Positions 16,641 to 24,568 of a stretch of 64,000 nt of DNA are shown here, one piece after another. The notes under the pieces were generated by a model. It did not search any database. It was not told where the DNA came from and saw only the letters and a program-made list of their open reading frames with translations. Origin of the DNA: Scatomonas sp963928055 (lineage in GTDB: Bacteria > Bacillota > Clostridia > Lachnospirales > Lachnospiraceae). Positions within the stretch are counted from its first letter, which is position 1. Every line of letters starts with the position of its first letter. The stretch covers positions 434,001 to 498,000 of the forward strand of contig CAWVDN010000002.1 in the NCBI GenBank assembly GCA_963928055.1, in the 5' to 3' direction. The position numbers were made by a program, and so were the translations under genes.

Positions 16641-18772
16641 TACACTCCCTCGCTTTCCTGCAAGACTGCAATTTTTTCGGAGAGGGATTTTTCCAGTTCC
16701 ATAAACTGGGCCAGCAAATCATCTGCCTTTTCCGGCTCCTTGTACTCGTAAAAGAATCGGGTAAAGGGAAACTCTGCGCCCAGTTTTTCCTTGTTGGTGG
16801 CACTTTCCTTTTTCTCCGGGTCAAATTCATAGGCCCAGATAGCATCCGGTACATAGGGATATACTTCCGCCTCAAAATATTTCTCGGGATCCTGGGTGAG
16901 CTTGATGATCTCGGTGTCCTTAGTGGTAGTATCCTTGATAATTTCGCCTTTGCGGTCTTTCTGCACCACGGCGGTTTTGTCCATCACCGCCAGCACCATG
17001 GCAATGCCAGTCAACCGGCTGGCAGACATCCCCTCGACCTTGCCCAGCAGTGATTTCAGATACTTTTCAAACTCGCCATAATCCATAAACACCTGGTCAG
17101 AACGGTTGGCTTCCAGAATGTTCAATACATCCGCTACAAACTGCTGCCCCGCCAGATATTTCTGGTATTTCTTCTCGTCGGCAGCACTGCGGGGGTTCAT
17201 CTCTTTCAACTGCTCAAAATCCGTCTCATTGAAAATGCTGGAGTTACTGGTGAAGTAGCTGCTGGTCCGCAGTCGCTCAATACTTTCCGCATCCAGCACA
17301 CCCCGGCGCTGTAACGGCTGATAGACCGCATACTCCTTGTACATAAACTCCTCGTTGGGGAAAATCTTGCAATACTGGTTTTCCTCAAAGTTGGAGTACA
17401 GCTCGGTGATTTTTTTCATGCTATCCCGGTCAATTTCCCGACGTTTTTTGCCCAAAGATTTGCGAAGGGGCTTCCACATATCCACCGCGTTGATGAGCTG
17501 CACCTTTCCACGGCGGTCAGGGCGCTTGTTGCGGGACAGAATAAAGATATAAATACCGATGTCGGTGTTATAGAAAAGCTGGGTCGGCAGGGCAATGATG
17601 GCCTCAATCAAATCTTCCTCCAGCATCCAGCGCCGGATTTGGCTTTCACCGCTGGTGGTTCCGCCGGAGAAAAGAGGCGAGCCATTGGTAATGATTGCTG
17701 CACGCCCGTTTTTCTCGTCCAGTTTATTGATGGCGTGCTGCATAAACAACAGCTGGGCGTCACCGGTTCCGGGAAGACCGTGCTCAAACCGTCCGCCCTT
17801 CTTGTTTTCCTCACGGACTTTCTTCTCTTGTCCTTCCGGTGCATCTTTGCCGCCCCAGGGTGTACCAAACGGGGGATTCATAATCACGAGCCGCATCTTC
17901 TGATCCGGGAAGCAGTCCGTTTTCAGGGTGTTGGCTTCCTCATCACCCATGATGTTTTTCACATCCTGGCCTTTGATGAGCATATCCGCCAGACAAATAG
18001 CGTAGGATTCGGGGTTGATTTCCTGTCCAAACAGGCGCACATCTACATATGGATTTTTGCGGCGCAGGAAATCATAGGTAGTGGATAGCATACCGCCCGA
18101 ACCACAGGCAGCGTCCAGTACGGTGGCAATTTTACCCTCATCCGTTAGCAGGTCGTTGCAGCCCTCTGCCAGCAGTACATTGACCATCAGACGAATTACT
18201 TCACGGGGCGTATAGTGATCACCGGCCTCGGCGTTTTCAGAAAAGCGGCGGATAATATCCTCGAAAATGTAGCCCATCTTCATGCTGTCCACATGGGCAG
18301 GGTACAAATCCAAATCGGAGAACTTTTTAACCACGCTGTAAAGGCGGTTGCTCTTATCCATTTTGTCGATCTGGGTGCTGAATTTCAGCAGCTTTTCCAG
18401 AATCAACTGGATGTTAGCAGAAAAGCCTTCAATGTAAGACTTGAGGTTGGACGCAATGCTGTCGCTGTCATCCAGAAGGCGTTTCAGTGTAAATTCATTG
18501 GTGTTGTAAAAGGGATATTTGGACACCTGGCAAAGAAGCGCAGCTGGGAGGTTAGGGTTCTGCTTGTACTTTGCCACAACTGCATCTTTGGTTTCCTCCA
18601 AAGCGCACTCAAACCGGCGGATGATGACCATGGGGATAATAACGTCCTTATATTTATCCGAGGTATAGGCACCACGGAGCGAGTTGGCAATGGACCAGAC
18701 CAATCCGACTTCCTTGCTTACGTCAATGGACGTATCATCAAACATTACTTCGTAAAAATACTTATCTCTCAT
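16640..18772 (-). CDS. hsdM: Type I restriction enzyme, M (N6-adenine methyltransferase) subunit
   Basis: A 710-residue HsdM. The N-terminal helical domain is followed by the SAM-binding motif LDAACGSGGML and the catalytic NPPFGTPWGG motif of N6-adenine methyltransferases. It is longer than many HsdM proteins (about 500-550), with an extended C-terminal helical part that holds RLTGIAMVLAVMDK. It begins in a 4-base ATGA overlap with the XRE regulator gene upstream. Confidence 0.95.
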   Translation of the reverse strand: MRDKYFYEVMFDDTSIDVSKEVGLVWSIANSLRGAYTSDKYKDVIIPMVIIRRFECALEETKDAVVAKYKQNPNLPAALLCQVSKYPFYNTNEFTLKRLLDDSDSIASNLKSYIEGFSANIQLILEKLLKFSTQIDKMDKSNRLYSVVKKFSDLDLYPAHVDSMKMGYIFEDIIRRFSENAEAGDHYTPREVIRLMVNVLLAEGCNDLLTDEGKIATVLDAACGSGGMLSTTYDFLRRKNPYVDVRLFGQEINPESYAICLADMLIKGQDVKNIMGDEEANTLKTDCFPDQKMRLVIMNPPFGTPWGGKDAPEGQEKKVREENKKGGRFEHGLPGTGDAQLLFMQHAINKLDEKNGRAAIITNGSPLFSGGTTSGESQIRRWMLEEDLIEAIIALPTQLFYNTDIGIYIFILSRNKRPDRRGKVQLINAVDMWKPLRKSLGKKRREIDRDSMKKITELYSNFEENQYCKIFPNEEFMYKEYAVYQPLQRRGVLDAESIERLRTSSYFTSNSSIFNETDFEQLKEMNPRSAADEKKYQKYLAGQQFVADVLNILEANRSDQVFMDYGEFEKYLKSLLGKVEGMSASRLTGIAMVLAVMDKTAVVQKDRKGEIIKDTTTKDTEIIKLTQDPEKYFEAEVYPYVPDAIWAYEFDPEKKESATNKEKLGAEFPFTRFFYEYKEPEKADDLLAQFMELEKSLSEKIAVLQESEGV

Positions 18773-19188
18773 TTTATGGGTTCTCCTTCTCTATTCTTTT
18801 GAAAAGACGCAAACAGGGCGGAAACACTTTCAATCTGGTCGGGAGTCAGATTACAACCTTCTAACTTCCTCATTGCATCCACTAAATCCTTGTTTTGTGT
18901 GATGGTTCGGCAAACATCGGGCGGAGGAACTTTCCGAATCGCCATATACAAATGATCCATGTGGTGGTGCGTCTGCAAATCCGGCTTTAGCTCCTTAATC
19001 AGCTTGTCATAGACATCCGCTGTCGGAGCGTTGACACCATCCTCTATGTATTTCATGTTGGAACGGGGCAGGCCAACCCTTTTGGCTAATTGAGATTGGC
19101 TGAGCGTTCCACGGCAATCACGAATCAATAAACCAAGTTCGATGATCATATCTTTAGCTCGTTGATCTACAGCCACCTTGTTGGGCAA
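18769..19188 (-). CDS. XRE-family regulator of the restriction operon
   Basis: A 139-residue protein with a helix-turn-helix at about residues 20-62 (LSQSQLAKRVGLPRSNMKYI). It is the first gene of the XRE-hsdM-hsdS-hsdR operon and overlaps hsdM by 4 bases. A perfect palindrome lies just downstream of its own promoter (19213-19236), so it probably represses its own operon. By analogy with controller proteins of restriction systems it may delay restriction until methylation is set; that is inference. Confidence 0.85.
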   Translation of the reverse strand: MPNKVAVDQRAKDMIIELGLLIRDCRGTLSQSQLAKRVGLPRSNMKYIEDGVNAPTADVYDKLIKELKPDLQTHHHMDHLYMAIRKVPPPDVCRTITQNKDLVDAMRKLEGCNLTPDQIESVSALFASFQKNREGEPIK

Positions 19189-19212
19189 TTCGGCACCTCC
19201 TTTCTGGAAATC

Positions 19213-19267
19213 GTTCTATGTTCTATAACATAGAACAATTATACTATATTCACTATTAATAAGTCAA
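19213..19267 (-). promoter_or_regulatory. Promoter and palindromic operator of the type I restriction operon
   Basis: On the minus strand, TTGACT (19262-19267) and TATAAT (19238-19243) are 18 bases apart. Immediately downstream is a perfect inverted repeat, GTTCTATGTT-CTAT-AACATAGAAC (19213-19236), placed over the start of transcription. The IS30-family insertion begins only 26 bases upstream of the -35 site and leaves the promoter intact. Confidence 0.8.
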
Positions 19268-19424
19268 GTTGCACGGTTTCCCTTAACAGTCACCAAAAAT
19301 GAAATTTTAAATCCCACCTCCTCCAAGGGTAGTAGCATTTACTTCTGCACAGTTGATATTTACTCTTTCATACATTCATGGTATGGTTATCTCTCCTTCT
19401 GACAGCAGTAGAAGGAGGCACATG

Positions 19425-20738
19425 ATGAGTAAATATATCCCTGGCAACCAGAAGCACCTTACCCTTGAAAACCGCATCTATATCGAAAACGAACTGAACA
19501 AAGGCACCTCTTTTAAAGATATTGCCCGGTTCCTGTGTAAAGATCCTACCACGATCTCAAAAGAAGTCCGAGCTCACCGCCTTTCTGACTGGTATCACAA
19601 AGGGACCTTCTATAATGCCAAAAACTTCTGTATCCACCGCTATCACTGTAAGAAGACCAACGCCTGCGGAAAGATTGTCCTGTGCGGGATCAAATGTGCA
19701 TCCTGTCCTACCTGCAACCAAACCTGCAGGGACTTCGAAAAAGAGCGCTGCGTAAGACTTGACCGGGCTCCTTATGTCTGCAACGGCTGTACAAAAAAGA
19801 TCAGTCACTGCACCATCGCCCACAAATACTCCTATAACGCCAGGTTCGCTGACAGGAAATACCGGGAAAAGCTCCGGGATTCCAGAACCGGGATCAACAT
19901 GACCAGGCGGGAACTTCACAAAAAGGATCAGATCATTTCTCCACTGATCCAACAGGGACAGTCTCCTTATCATATCCTGACAAACCACCCGGAACTGGAT
20001 ATGTCTGTCCGTACGATGTATTCCTATCTTGACCAGGGCCTCTTTACGGCAAGGAATATAGATCTGAAGCGGAAGGTCCATTTCAAGCCCAGAAAGTGCC
20101 ATAAAACACAGATCACAGACAGAGCAGTCTTCACCAACCGGTTGTATCGTGAATTCTGCTCCCTGGGCCTTACGGGCTATGTCCAAATGGATACGGTCCA
20201 TTCTTCCAGGGAATCGAAAAAAACCTTACTGACCATGTTTTTGACCAAAGAAAAACTCTTCCTTGCTTTTCTGATGAACCGATGCACCAAAGGCGCTGTC
20301 CGTCTTGTTTTTGACCGTCTGGAAAAGCGCATGGGAACCTATGAATTCGCTTCCGTGTTTGAATATATCCTAACAGACCGTGGTTCCGAATTCGGTGATC
20401 CTGACGCGTTAGAAACCGGTATAACCGGAATACAGCGTTCCAGCATCTATTATTGTGACCCGATGCAGAGCGGGCAGAAAGGCGGGCTGGAACAGGCTCA
20501 CACCATGCTCCGGATGGTCCTGCCCAAAGGAACCAGCTTTGAATTTCTTACGCAATGGGACGTCAACCTGATCGTGAACCACATCAATTCCACTCCCAGG
20601 GAAAGCCTAGGCGGAAGGACGCCATACAGTGTTGCACTGGAAACACTTGGTGAAGAGGTCTTAAACGCGTTTCAGCTTAGACCGATTGCCCCGGATGAGG
20701 TAAATCTGACGCCTAAGCTGATCCGCTTTAACCACTAA
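19425..20738 (+). CDS. IS30-family transposase
   Basis: A 437-residue DDE transposase. The N-terminal helix-turn-helix includes HLTLENRIYIENEL and FLCKDPTTISKEV. A cysteine-rich segment follows (CGIKCASCPTCNQTC), typical of one Firmicutes branch. The catalytic domain has MDTVHS (first D), LTDRGSEFGDP (second D) and GGLEQAH (E). AAGGAGG lies 6 bases before the ATG at 19425; an open frame continues upstream but has no ribosome site. The frame is intact. Confidence 0.93.
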   Translation: MSKYIPGNQKHLTLENRIYIENELNKGTSFKDIARFLCKDPTTISKEVRAHRLSDWYHKGTFYNAKNFCIHRYHCKKTNACGKIVLCGIKCASCPTCNQTCRDFEKERCVRLDRAPYVCNGCTKKISHCTIAHKYSYNARFADRKYREKLRDSRTGINMTRRELHKKDQIISPLIQQGQSPYHILTNHPELDMSVRTMYSYLDQGLFTARNIDLKRKVHFKPRKCHKTQITDRAVFTNRLYREFCSLGLTGYVQMDTVHSSRESKKTLLTMFLTKEKLFLAFLMNRCTKGAVRLVFDRLEKRMGTYEFASVFEYILTDRGSEFGDPDALETGITGIQRSSIYYCDPMQSGQKGGLEQAHTMLRMVLPKGTSFEFLTQWDVNLIVNHINSTPRESLGGRTPYSVALETLGEEVLNAFQLRPIAPDEVNLTPKLIRFNH

Positions 20739-20798
20739 ACAACTATCTCAAAAAACTGCTGTCGGACTGGAAGTAAACTTTTCACATTTTCACACAAT

Positions 20799-20839
20799 GG
20801 CCGGTGGAATTCAGTCCAGCACACGGAATTCCAGTGGCC
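20799..20839 (+). terminator. Hairpin after the IS30 transposase gene
   Basis: GGCC...TGGAATTC pairs with GGAATTCCA...GGCC with two mismatches and a loop of about 12 bases. It follows the transposase stop by 60 bases. There is no run of T, so it may instead be a structural element of the insertion sequence. Confidence 0.35.
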
Positions 20840-21010
20840 CGTTTGCCATGCCCGGAAAACAAAGATTTTTTGAGAAGTTGGGTTCATTATAACAGTTATT
20901 GAAGGATTCGGCATTAAAAAACTTTTAAAAACAGGGAAATTTTAAACCCAGATGGAATTTAACTCTGCACTGGAATTTAAAATTTCAAGTTAGCCCCTTA
21001 ACAGTCAAGA

Positions 21011-21212
21011 CCACCCGCTTAGCGGGTGGCTTGTTCTGCCCCTATAAGGGGCTATTACCTGCTTGCGCCTGGAAGGCGCACCGAAGGCCTGCCAACTGCA
21101 CCACATTCTCAGCTGCCCCTTTCAGGGGCATTTTCAGTGCTTCCTTATTCCGGCACAGCCCCAAAAGGGGCTTGCTGGTTTGCTTTGTTTTCCTACTACC
21201 ACTCCAAGTGGT
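21011..21212. repeat. Array of six small GC-rich hairpins
   Basis: Perfect stems with 3-5 base loops at 21011-21029 (8 bp), 21038-21052 (5 bp), 21064-21080 (7 bp), 21114-21130 (7 bp), 21157-21172 (6 bp) and 21198-21212 (6 bp, ending at the tnpA stop). The sequences differ, so this is a repeat of structure and not of sequence. Spacing is 26-50 bases. Only the first is expected for an IS200 right end. Confidence 0.7.
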
Positions 21213-21686
21213 TTATTTCTTGTTTTTCTTCACCGGCTCACCCGTAAACGGGTCAATATACTCTACGAACGACATCTGATCATATTCTAAATCCTCTTTT
21301 AGTTGATTCTGTATATACGTTTTGATTGCAGATGTATTTTTCCCTACAGTATCTACATAATATCCCCGACACCAAAAATGCCTGTTTCCATACTTGTACT
21401 TTAAATTCGCATGCTTTTCAAATATCATCAACGAACTTTTCCCTTTTAAGTACCCTACAATTTCTGATACTGAATATTTCGGTGGGATTCTTACCAGCAT
21501 ATGGATATGATCGCTACAGCATTCTGCCTCGATAATTTCTATTCCTTTTCTTTTACATAATGTTCCCAGTATTTGTCCCACATCCGCTTTTATGTCTTTA
21601 TAGATTACTTGACGGCGATACTTTGGTGCAAAAACAATATGATACTTGCATTCCCATTTTGTATGAGCTAAACTGTTTTTGTCCAT
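21213..21686 (-). CDS. tnpA: IS200/IS605-family transposase TnpA (Y1, HUH)
   Basis: A 157-residue single-domain transposase. The HUH motif is in CCSDHIHMLVRIPP, and the catalytic tyrosine lies in the helix with YYVDTVGKNTSAIKTYIQNQ. KYRRQVIY near the N-terminus is also family-typical. The ATG at 21686 has AGGAGG at the right distance; the longer frame to 21830 crosses the element's own end hairpin and is not used. The frame is intact, so the element may still move. Confidence 0.93.
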   Translation of the reverse strand: MDKNSLAHTKWECKYHIVFAPKYRRQVIYKDIKADVGQILGTLCKRKGIEIIEAECCSDHIHMLVRIPPKYSVSEIVGYLKGKSSLMIFEKHANLKYKYGNRHFWCRGYYVDTVGKNTSAIKTYIQNQLKEDLEYDQMSFVEYIDPFTGEPVKKNKK

Positions 21687-21822
21687 TCTTTGGACCTCCT
21701 GTGCTATTTTATTTGTGGTTTGCAGACCCACTTTTATTCTAGCACAGGAGCTCATACTTACATCTAAAGATCTGCCCTCCCCCTGCATAGCAGGGGGTTT
21801 ATTTTTACTGTGACACAACAAG

Positions 21823-21859
21823 AAAAACACGCTACCGACTAAGCCGATAACGTGTTTTT
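21823..21859 (-). terminator. Terminator of rlmD
   Basis: AAAACACG pairs with CGTGTTTT, with further partial pairing inside (CTACCG with CGATAA). On the minus strand a T run follows. It lies 19 bases after the rlmD stop codon and before the IS200 element. Confidence 0.6.
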
Positions 21860-21877
21860 AAGTATGAGTCGCTATCC

Positions 21878-23515
21878 TTATATCATGTGAAAATGTTTCA
21901 ACGTCTCTACAATCGCCGCCTCTTTTTCCGGCGGACACTGTGGCACTTTAGCATTTTCCTTCTTCGACAAATTATAATTCTGCCCAACATCCAGCCCGCA
22001 CTTCCGTTTAACCTGGGAGATATACAGACTGGACACCTTCAGGCCGTGCTTTTCCAGCACATACGCCTTAATCTCGTCATAGGTAGCCTTGCTCTCCGCC
22101 GCTGTCAAATCCAGCTCGTCCAGATTCAACTCCACCTCGACATGCTGCTTGGTATTAAGTTTGGACAAAAGTACCACCGTCTCCACATGCACGGTCTGCG
22201 GGAACTGATCGAAGGCTCTCACCTTCTTCAGTTCATACCCCCTGGCGCACAGATATTTCAGATCCCGGGCCAGGGTGGCCGGGTCGCAGCTGACATAAAC
22301 GATCTTCTCCGGGGCCATGGCTGTCATGGTCTCCAGCAGCTCCTCCCCACAGCCCTTCCGGGGCGGATCCACTACCACCACATCCGCCCGGATCCCCTGC
22401 TCCCGATACTGTCGGGGCACGATCTCCTCCGCCCGGCCGGCAAAAAATTCCGCATTCTTAATGCCGTTCAGCCGGGCGTTGGCTTTGGCGTCCTCCACTG
22501 CCTGGGGCACGATCTCCACCCCGTAGACTTTTCCGGCTCTCTGGGCCAGAAACAGGGAAATGGTACCGATGCCGCAGTACAGGTCGTAGACTGTCTCCTT
22601 TCCGGTAAGGCCTGCGTACTCCAGTGCCTGCCGGTACAGCCGCCGGGTCTGGACCGGATTTACCTGGTAAAAAGACAGGGGGGAGATCTGATAGCGGATC
22701 TCGCCGATGCAGTCGGTAATGGTTCCCTGCCCCCATAAAACTTCGTAGGAATCTCCCAGGATCACGTTGTCCCGGCGGATATTGGGGCTGAAGGTGATGG
22801 ACGCCATGCCCGGGATCTGGCGCAGGCTCTCCGCCAGTTCTTTTCCCCTGGGAAGTTTTTTCCCGTTGATCACCAGACAGACCATGAGTTCCCCGGTGGC
22901 GGAGCCGCTGCGGATCAGCACGTGGCGCACCAGCCCCTGGCCGGCAGCCTCCCGGTAGGCGGTGATGCCGTACCGCTTCATCCATGCCAGGACCTTCTCC
23001 AGAATCCGGGCATTCCTTTCGCTTCCCAGCAGGCAGTCTTCCACCGGGATGATGGTGTGGGTCCTGCCTGCGTAGAAACCTGCCACCAGATTTCCTTCCC
23101 GGTCGTATCCAATGGGGAACTGGGCCTTATTCCGATAGCGGAAGGGTTCTTCCATGCCCTGGATAGGTTCCATGGGGATCTCCTGAAATCCGGCCAGTCT
23201 CTGCAGATCATTCCGCACTTTCTGCTCTTTCCAGCGAAGCTGTTCCGCGTACTCCATCATCTGCAGCTGGCAGCCTCCGCAGGGCCGGGCCAGAGGGCAC
23301 TTGGGTTCTGTCCGCTTGTCCGAAGGCTCCAGCAGTTCCTCCAGCCTGGCAAAGCCGTAGTTCTTTTTTGTTTTCAGGATCTTCACCCTGGCCAGATCCC
23401 CGATGACGGTATCTTTTACAAACAGAGTATAGCCCTCCGCCTTGCCGATACCCAGTCCTTCCTGGCTCATATCCTCGATCCGGATCTCTGCCGTGTCATT
23501 CTTTTTAAACTCCAT
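21878..23515 (-). CDS. rlmD: 23S rRNA (uracil-5-)-methyltransferase, RlmD/RumA type, with unusual C-terminal tail
   Basis: A TRAM domain (about residues 1-60) is followed by the iron-sulfur cysteines in CPLARPCGGCQLQ and a SAM methyltransferase domain (YDLYCGIGTISLFLA, VVDPPRKGCG, YVSCDPATLARD with the catalytic Cys). It methylates a uracil of 23S rRNA; which one is inferred from the family. The normal protein should end soon after HVETVVLLS. Here about 90 more residues follow (ELDLTAAESKATYDEIKAYV ... HFHMI). I infer that this tail was brought by the integrated element. The start at 23515 has GAGGAGAATACAG upstream. Confidence 0.9.
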   Translation of the reverse strand: MEFKKNDTAEIRIEDMSQEGLGIGKAEGYTLFVKDTVIGDLARVKILKTKKNYGFARLEELLEPSDKRTEPKCPLARPCGGCQLQMMEYAEQLRWKEQKVRNDLQRLAGFQEIPMEPIQGMEEPFRYRNKAQFPIGYDREGNLVAGFYAGRTHTIIPVEDCLLGSERNARILEKVLAWMKRYGITAYREAAGQGLVRHVLIRSGSATGELMVCLVINGKKLPRGKELAESLRQIPGMASITFSPNIRRDNVILGDSYEVLWGQGTITDCIGEIRYQISPLSFYQVNPVQTRRLYRQALEYAGLTGKETVYDLYCGIGTISLFLAQRAGKVYGVEIVPQAVEDAKANARLNGIKNAEFFAGRAEEIVPRQYREQGIRADVVVVDPPRKGCGEELLETMTAMAPEKIVYVSCDPATLARDLKYLCARGYELKKVRAFDQFPQTVHVETVVLLSKLNTKQHVEVELNLDELDLTAAESKATYDEIKAYVLEKHGLKVSSLYISQVKRKCGLDVGQNYNLSKKENAKVPQCPPEKEAAIVETLKHFHMI

Positions 23516-23561
23516 CTGTATTCTCCTCAAACATAGCCGGCGGCCCGCTGCCGCCGCTGAA

Positions 23562-23591
23562 AAGGACAGGGGTCAGATCTCCCCTGTCCTT
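23562..23591 (-). terminator. Terminator of the yhaM-like gene
   Basis: AAGGACAGGGG pairs perfectly with CCCCTGTCCTT around an 8-base loop. It overlaps the last codons of the gene and is followed by TTTTC on the minus strand. Confidence 0.7.
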
Positions 23592-24520
23592 CTGATATTG
23601 GATTCAAAGATTCTGCTGTAGCCCAGCCAGTCCGAAATGCCGTCGGAATTCTCGAAGAGTTCCCTTAAGGTTTCCATCCGGGCATCGGTGTTGTCCGCCA
23701 GGTTCAGGGCCAGGGCCTCCGCCAGAGCCGGCTTTTTGGGGGAGCCGTATTCCAGTTCTCCGTGGTGGGCAAGGATACAGTGCTTCAGTTCATTTTCCAG
23801 CTGTTCCGGAAATCCCGGGATCGCCTTTGCCCGGTCATGGACCATCTCCGCGCCCATCATGATATGCCCCAGCAGCTGTCCGTCGTCGGTGTAGTCGTTG
23901 GCGGGAAAGGCCGACAGTTCTTTGGTTTTCCCCACATCGTGAAGGATCGCGGCGGTGATCAACAGATCCCGGTTCAGGATGGGATAGGCTTTGGCGAAAT
24001 ATCCGCAGAGCCGGGTCACGCTTAAGGTGTGCTCCAGCAGCCCGCCGATAAAGCCGTGGTGTACGCTCTTGGCGGCGGAACTCATCTGAAAGCGGCGGAT
24101 AAACTCCTGGTCCTCCGCGAAATAAGATTTCAGCAGCCGGGACAGATAGGGATTCTTTACGCTGTCCACCCAGGAGAGCAGTTCCTGATACATCTCCTGC
24201 GTATTGAACCGGCTGGAGGGCAGATAATCCGCCGGATCATATTCCCCCTCCCCGGCTTTCCGCAGCCGCTTTACGGATACCTGCAGGGCCCCGGCGAAGC
24301 TGGTGACGTCTCCGATGATATCGATATAGTCCAGGCTGTCAAATTCCTCGATCCCCACAGAATTGGGTTCCCAGATCTTGGCGTCGATGGTCCCGGTTTT
24401 GTCCTGCAGGATCACATTTTCGTAGGGTTTTCCGTTTTTCGTCACTGCGGACTGCCGGAACTTGCACAGATAGATCCCCGCAATGCGCATACCTTCCCTG
24501 AGTTCTCTGATATATTTCAT
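23573..24520 (-). CDS. yhaM: YhaM-type 3'-5' exoribonuclease (OB fold plus HD domain)
   Basis: A 315-residue protein. The N-terminal OB fold (about 1-95) includes ILQDKTGTIDAKIWEPN. The HD domain (about 150-300) has VHHGFIGGLLEHTLSV, AAILHDVGKTKEL and the later LAHHGELEYG, which together give the metal-binding His/Asp set. B. subtilis YhaM has the same layout and degrades RNA and single-stranded DNA from the 3' end. Length and order match the family. It stands alone between rlmD and the HtrA-like gene, with its own terminator. Confidence 0.85.
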   Translation of the reverse strand: MKYIRELREGMRIAGIYLCKFRQSAVTKNGKPYENVILQDKTGTIDAKIWEPNSVGIEEFDSLDYIDIIGDVTSFAGALQVSVKRLRKAGEGEYDPADYLPSSRFNTQEMYQELLSWVDSVKNPYLSRLLKSYFAEDQEFIRRFQMSSAAKSVHHGFIGGLLEHTLSVTRLCGYFAKAYPILNRDLLITAAILHDVGKTKELSAFPANDYTDDGQLLGHIMMGAEMVHDRAKAIPGFPEQLENELKHCILAHHGELEYGSPKKPALAEALALNLADNTDARMETLRELFENSDGISDWLGYSRIFESNIRRTGEI

Positions 24521-24568
24521 AATAATGTTCTCTCCTCTTTTCAGTTCCCGCCCGAAAGGCGGATTCTC

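Larger units (their letters stand above)
19280..21007 (+). mobile_element. IS30-family insertion sequence with 13-bp flanking direct repeats
   Basis: The 13-mer CCCTTAACAGTCA flanks the element at 19280-19292 and 20995-21007. Just inside lie imperfect terminal inverted repeats (19293-19316 with 20971-20994, 19 of 24 bases equal, sharing TGAAATTTTAAAT). The element itself is therefore about 1.70 kb and holds one transposase gene. Most IS30-family members make target duplications of 2-4 bases; longer ones are known for a few. The 474-base stretch 20739-21212 contains only the ends of this element and the hairpins of the next. Confidence 0.75.
21011..21797 (-). mobile_element. IS200-type insertion sequence (IS200/IS605 family, tnpA only)
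   Basis: The element has one transposase gene and no tnpB. Its two ends are marked by 8-bp-stem, 3-base-loop hairpins: CCACCCGC-TTA-GCGGGTGG (21011-21029) and CCCCCTGC-ATA-GCAGGGGG (21779-21797). Such subterminal hairpins are what the Y1 transposase binds. The exact tips lie a few bases outside these coordinates and cannot be fixed without an empty site. It sits between the IS30 element and the end of rlmD. Confidence 0.75.

Noticed and set aside
21011..21212. Possible CRISPR array
   Set aside because: The hairpins differ in sequence and spacing; there are no identical repeats and no cas genes.
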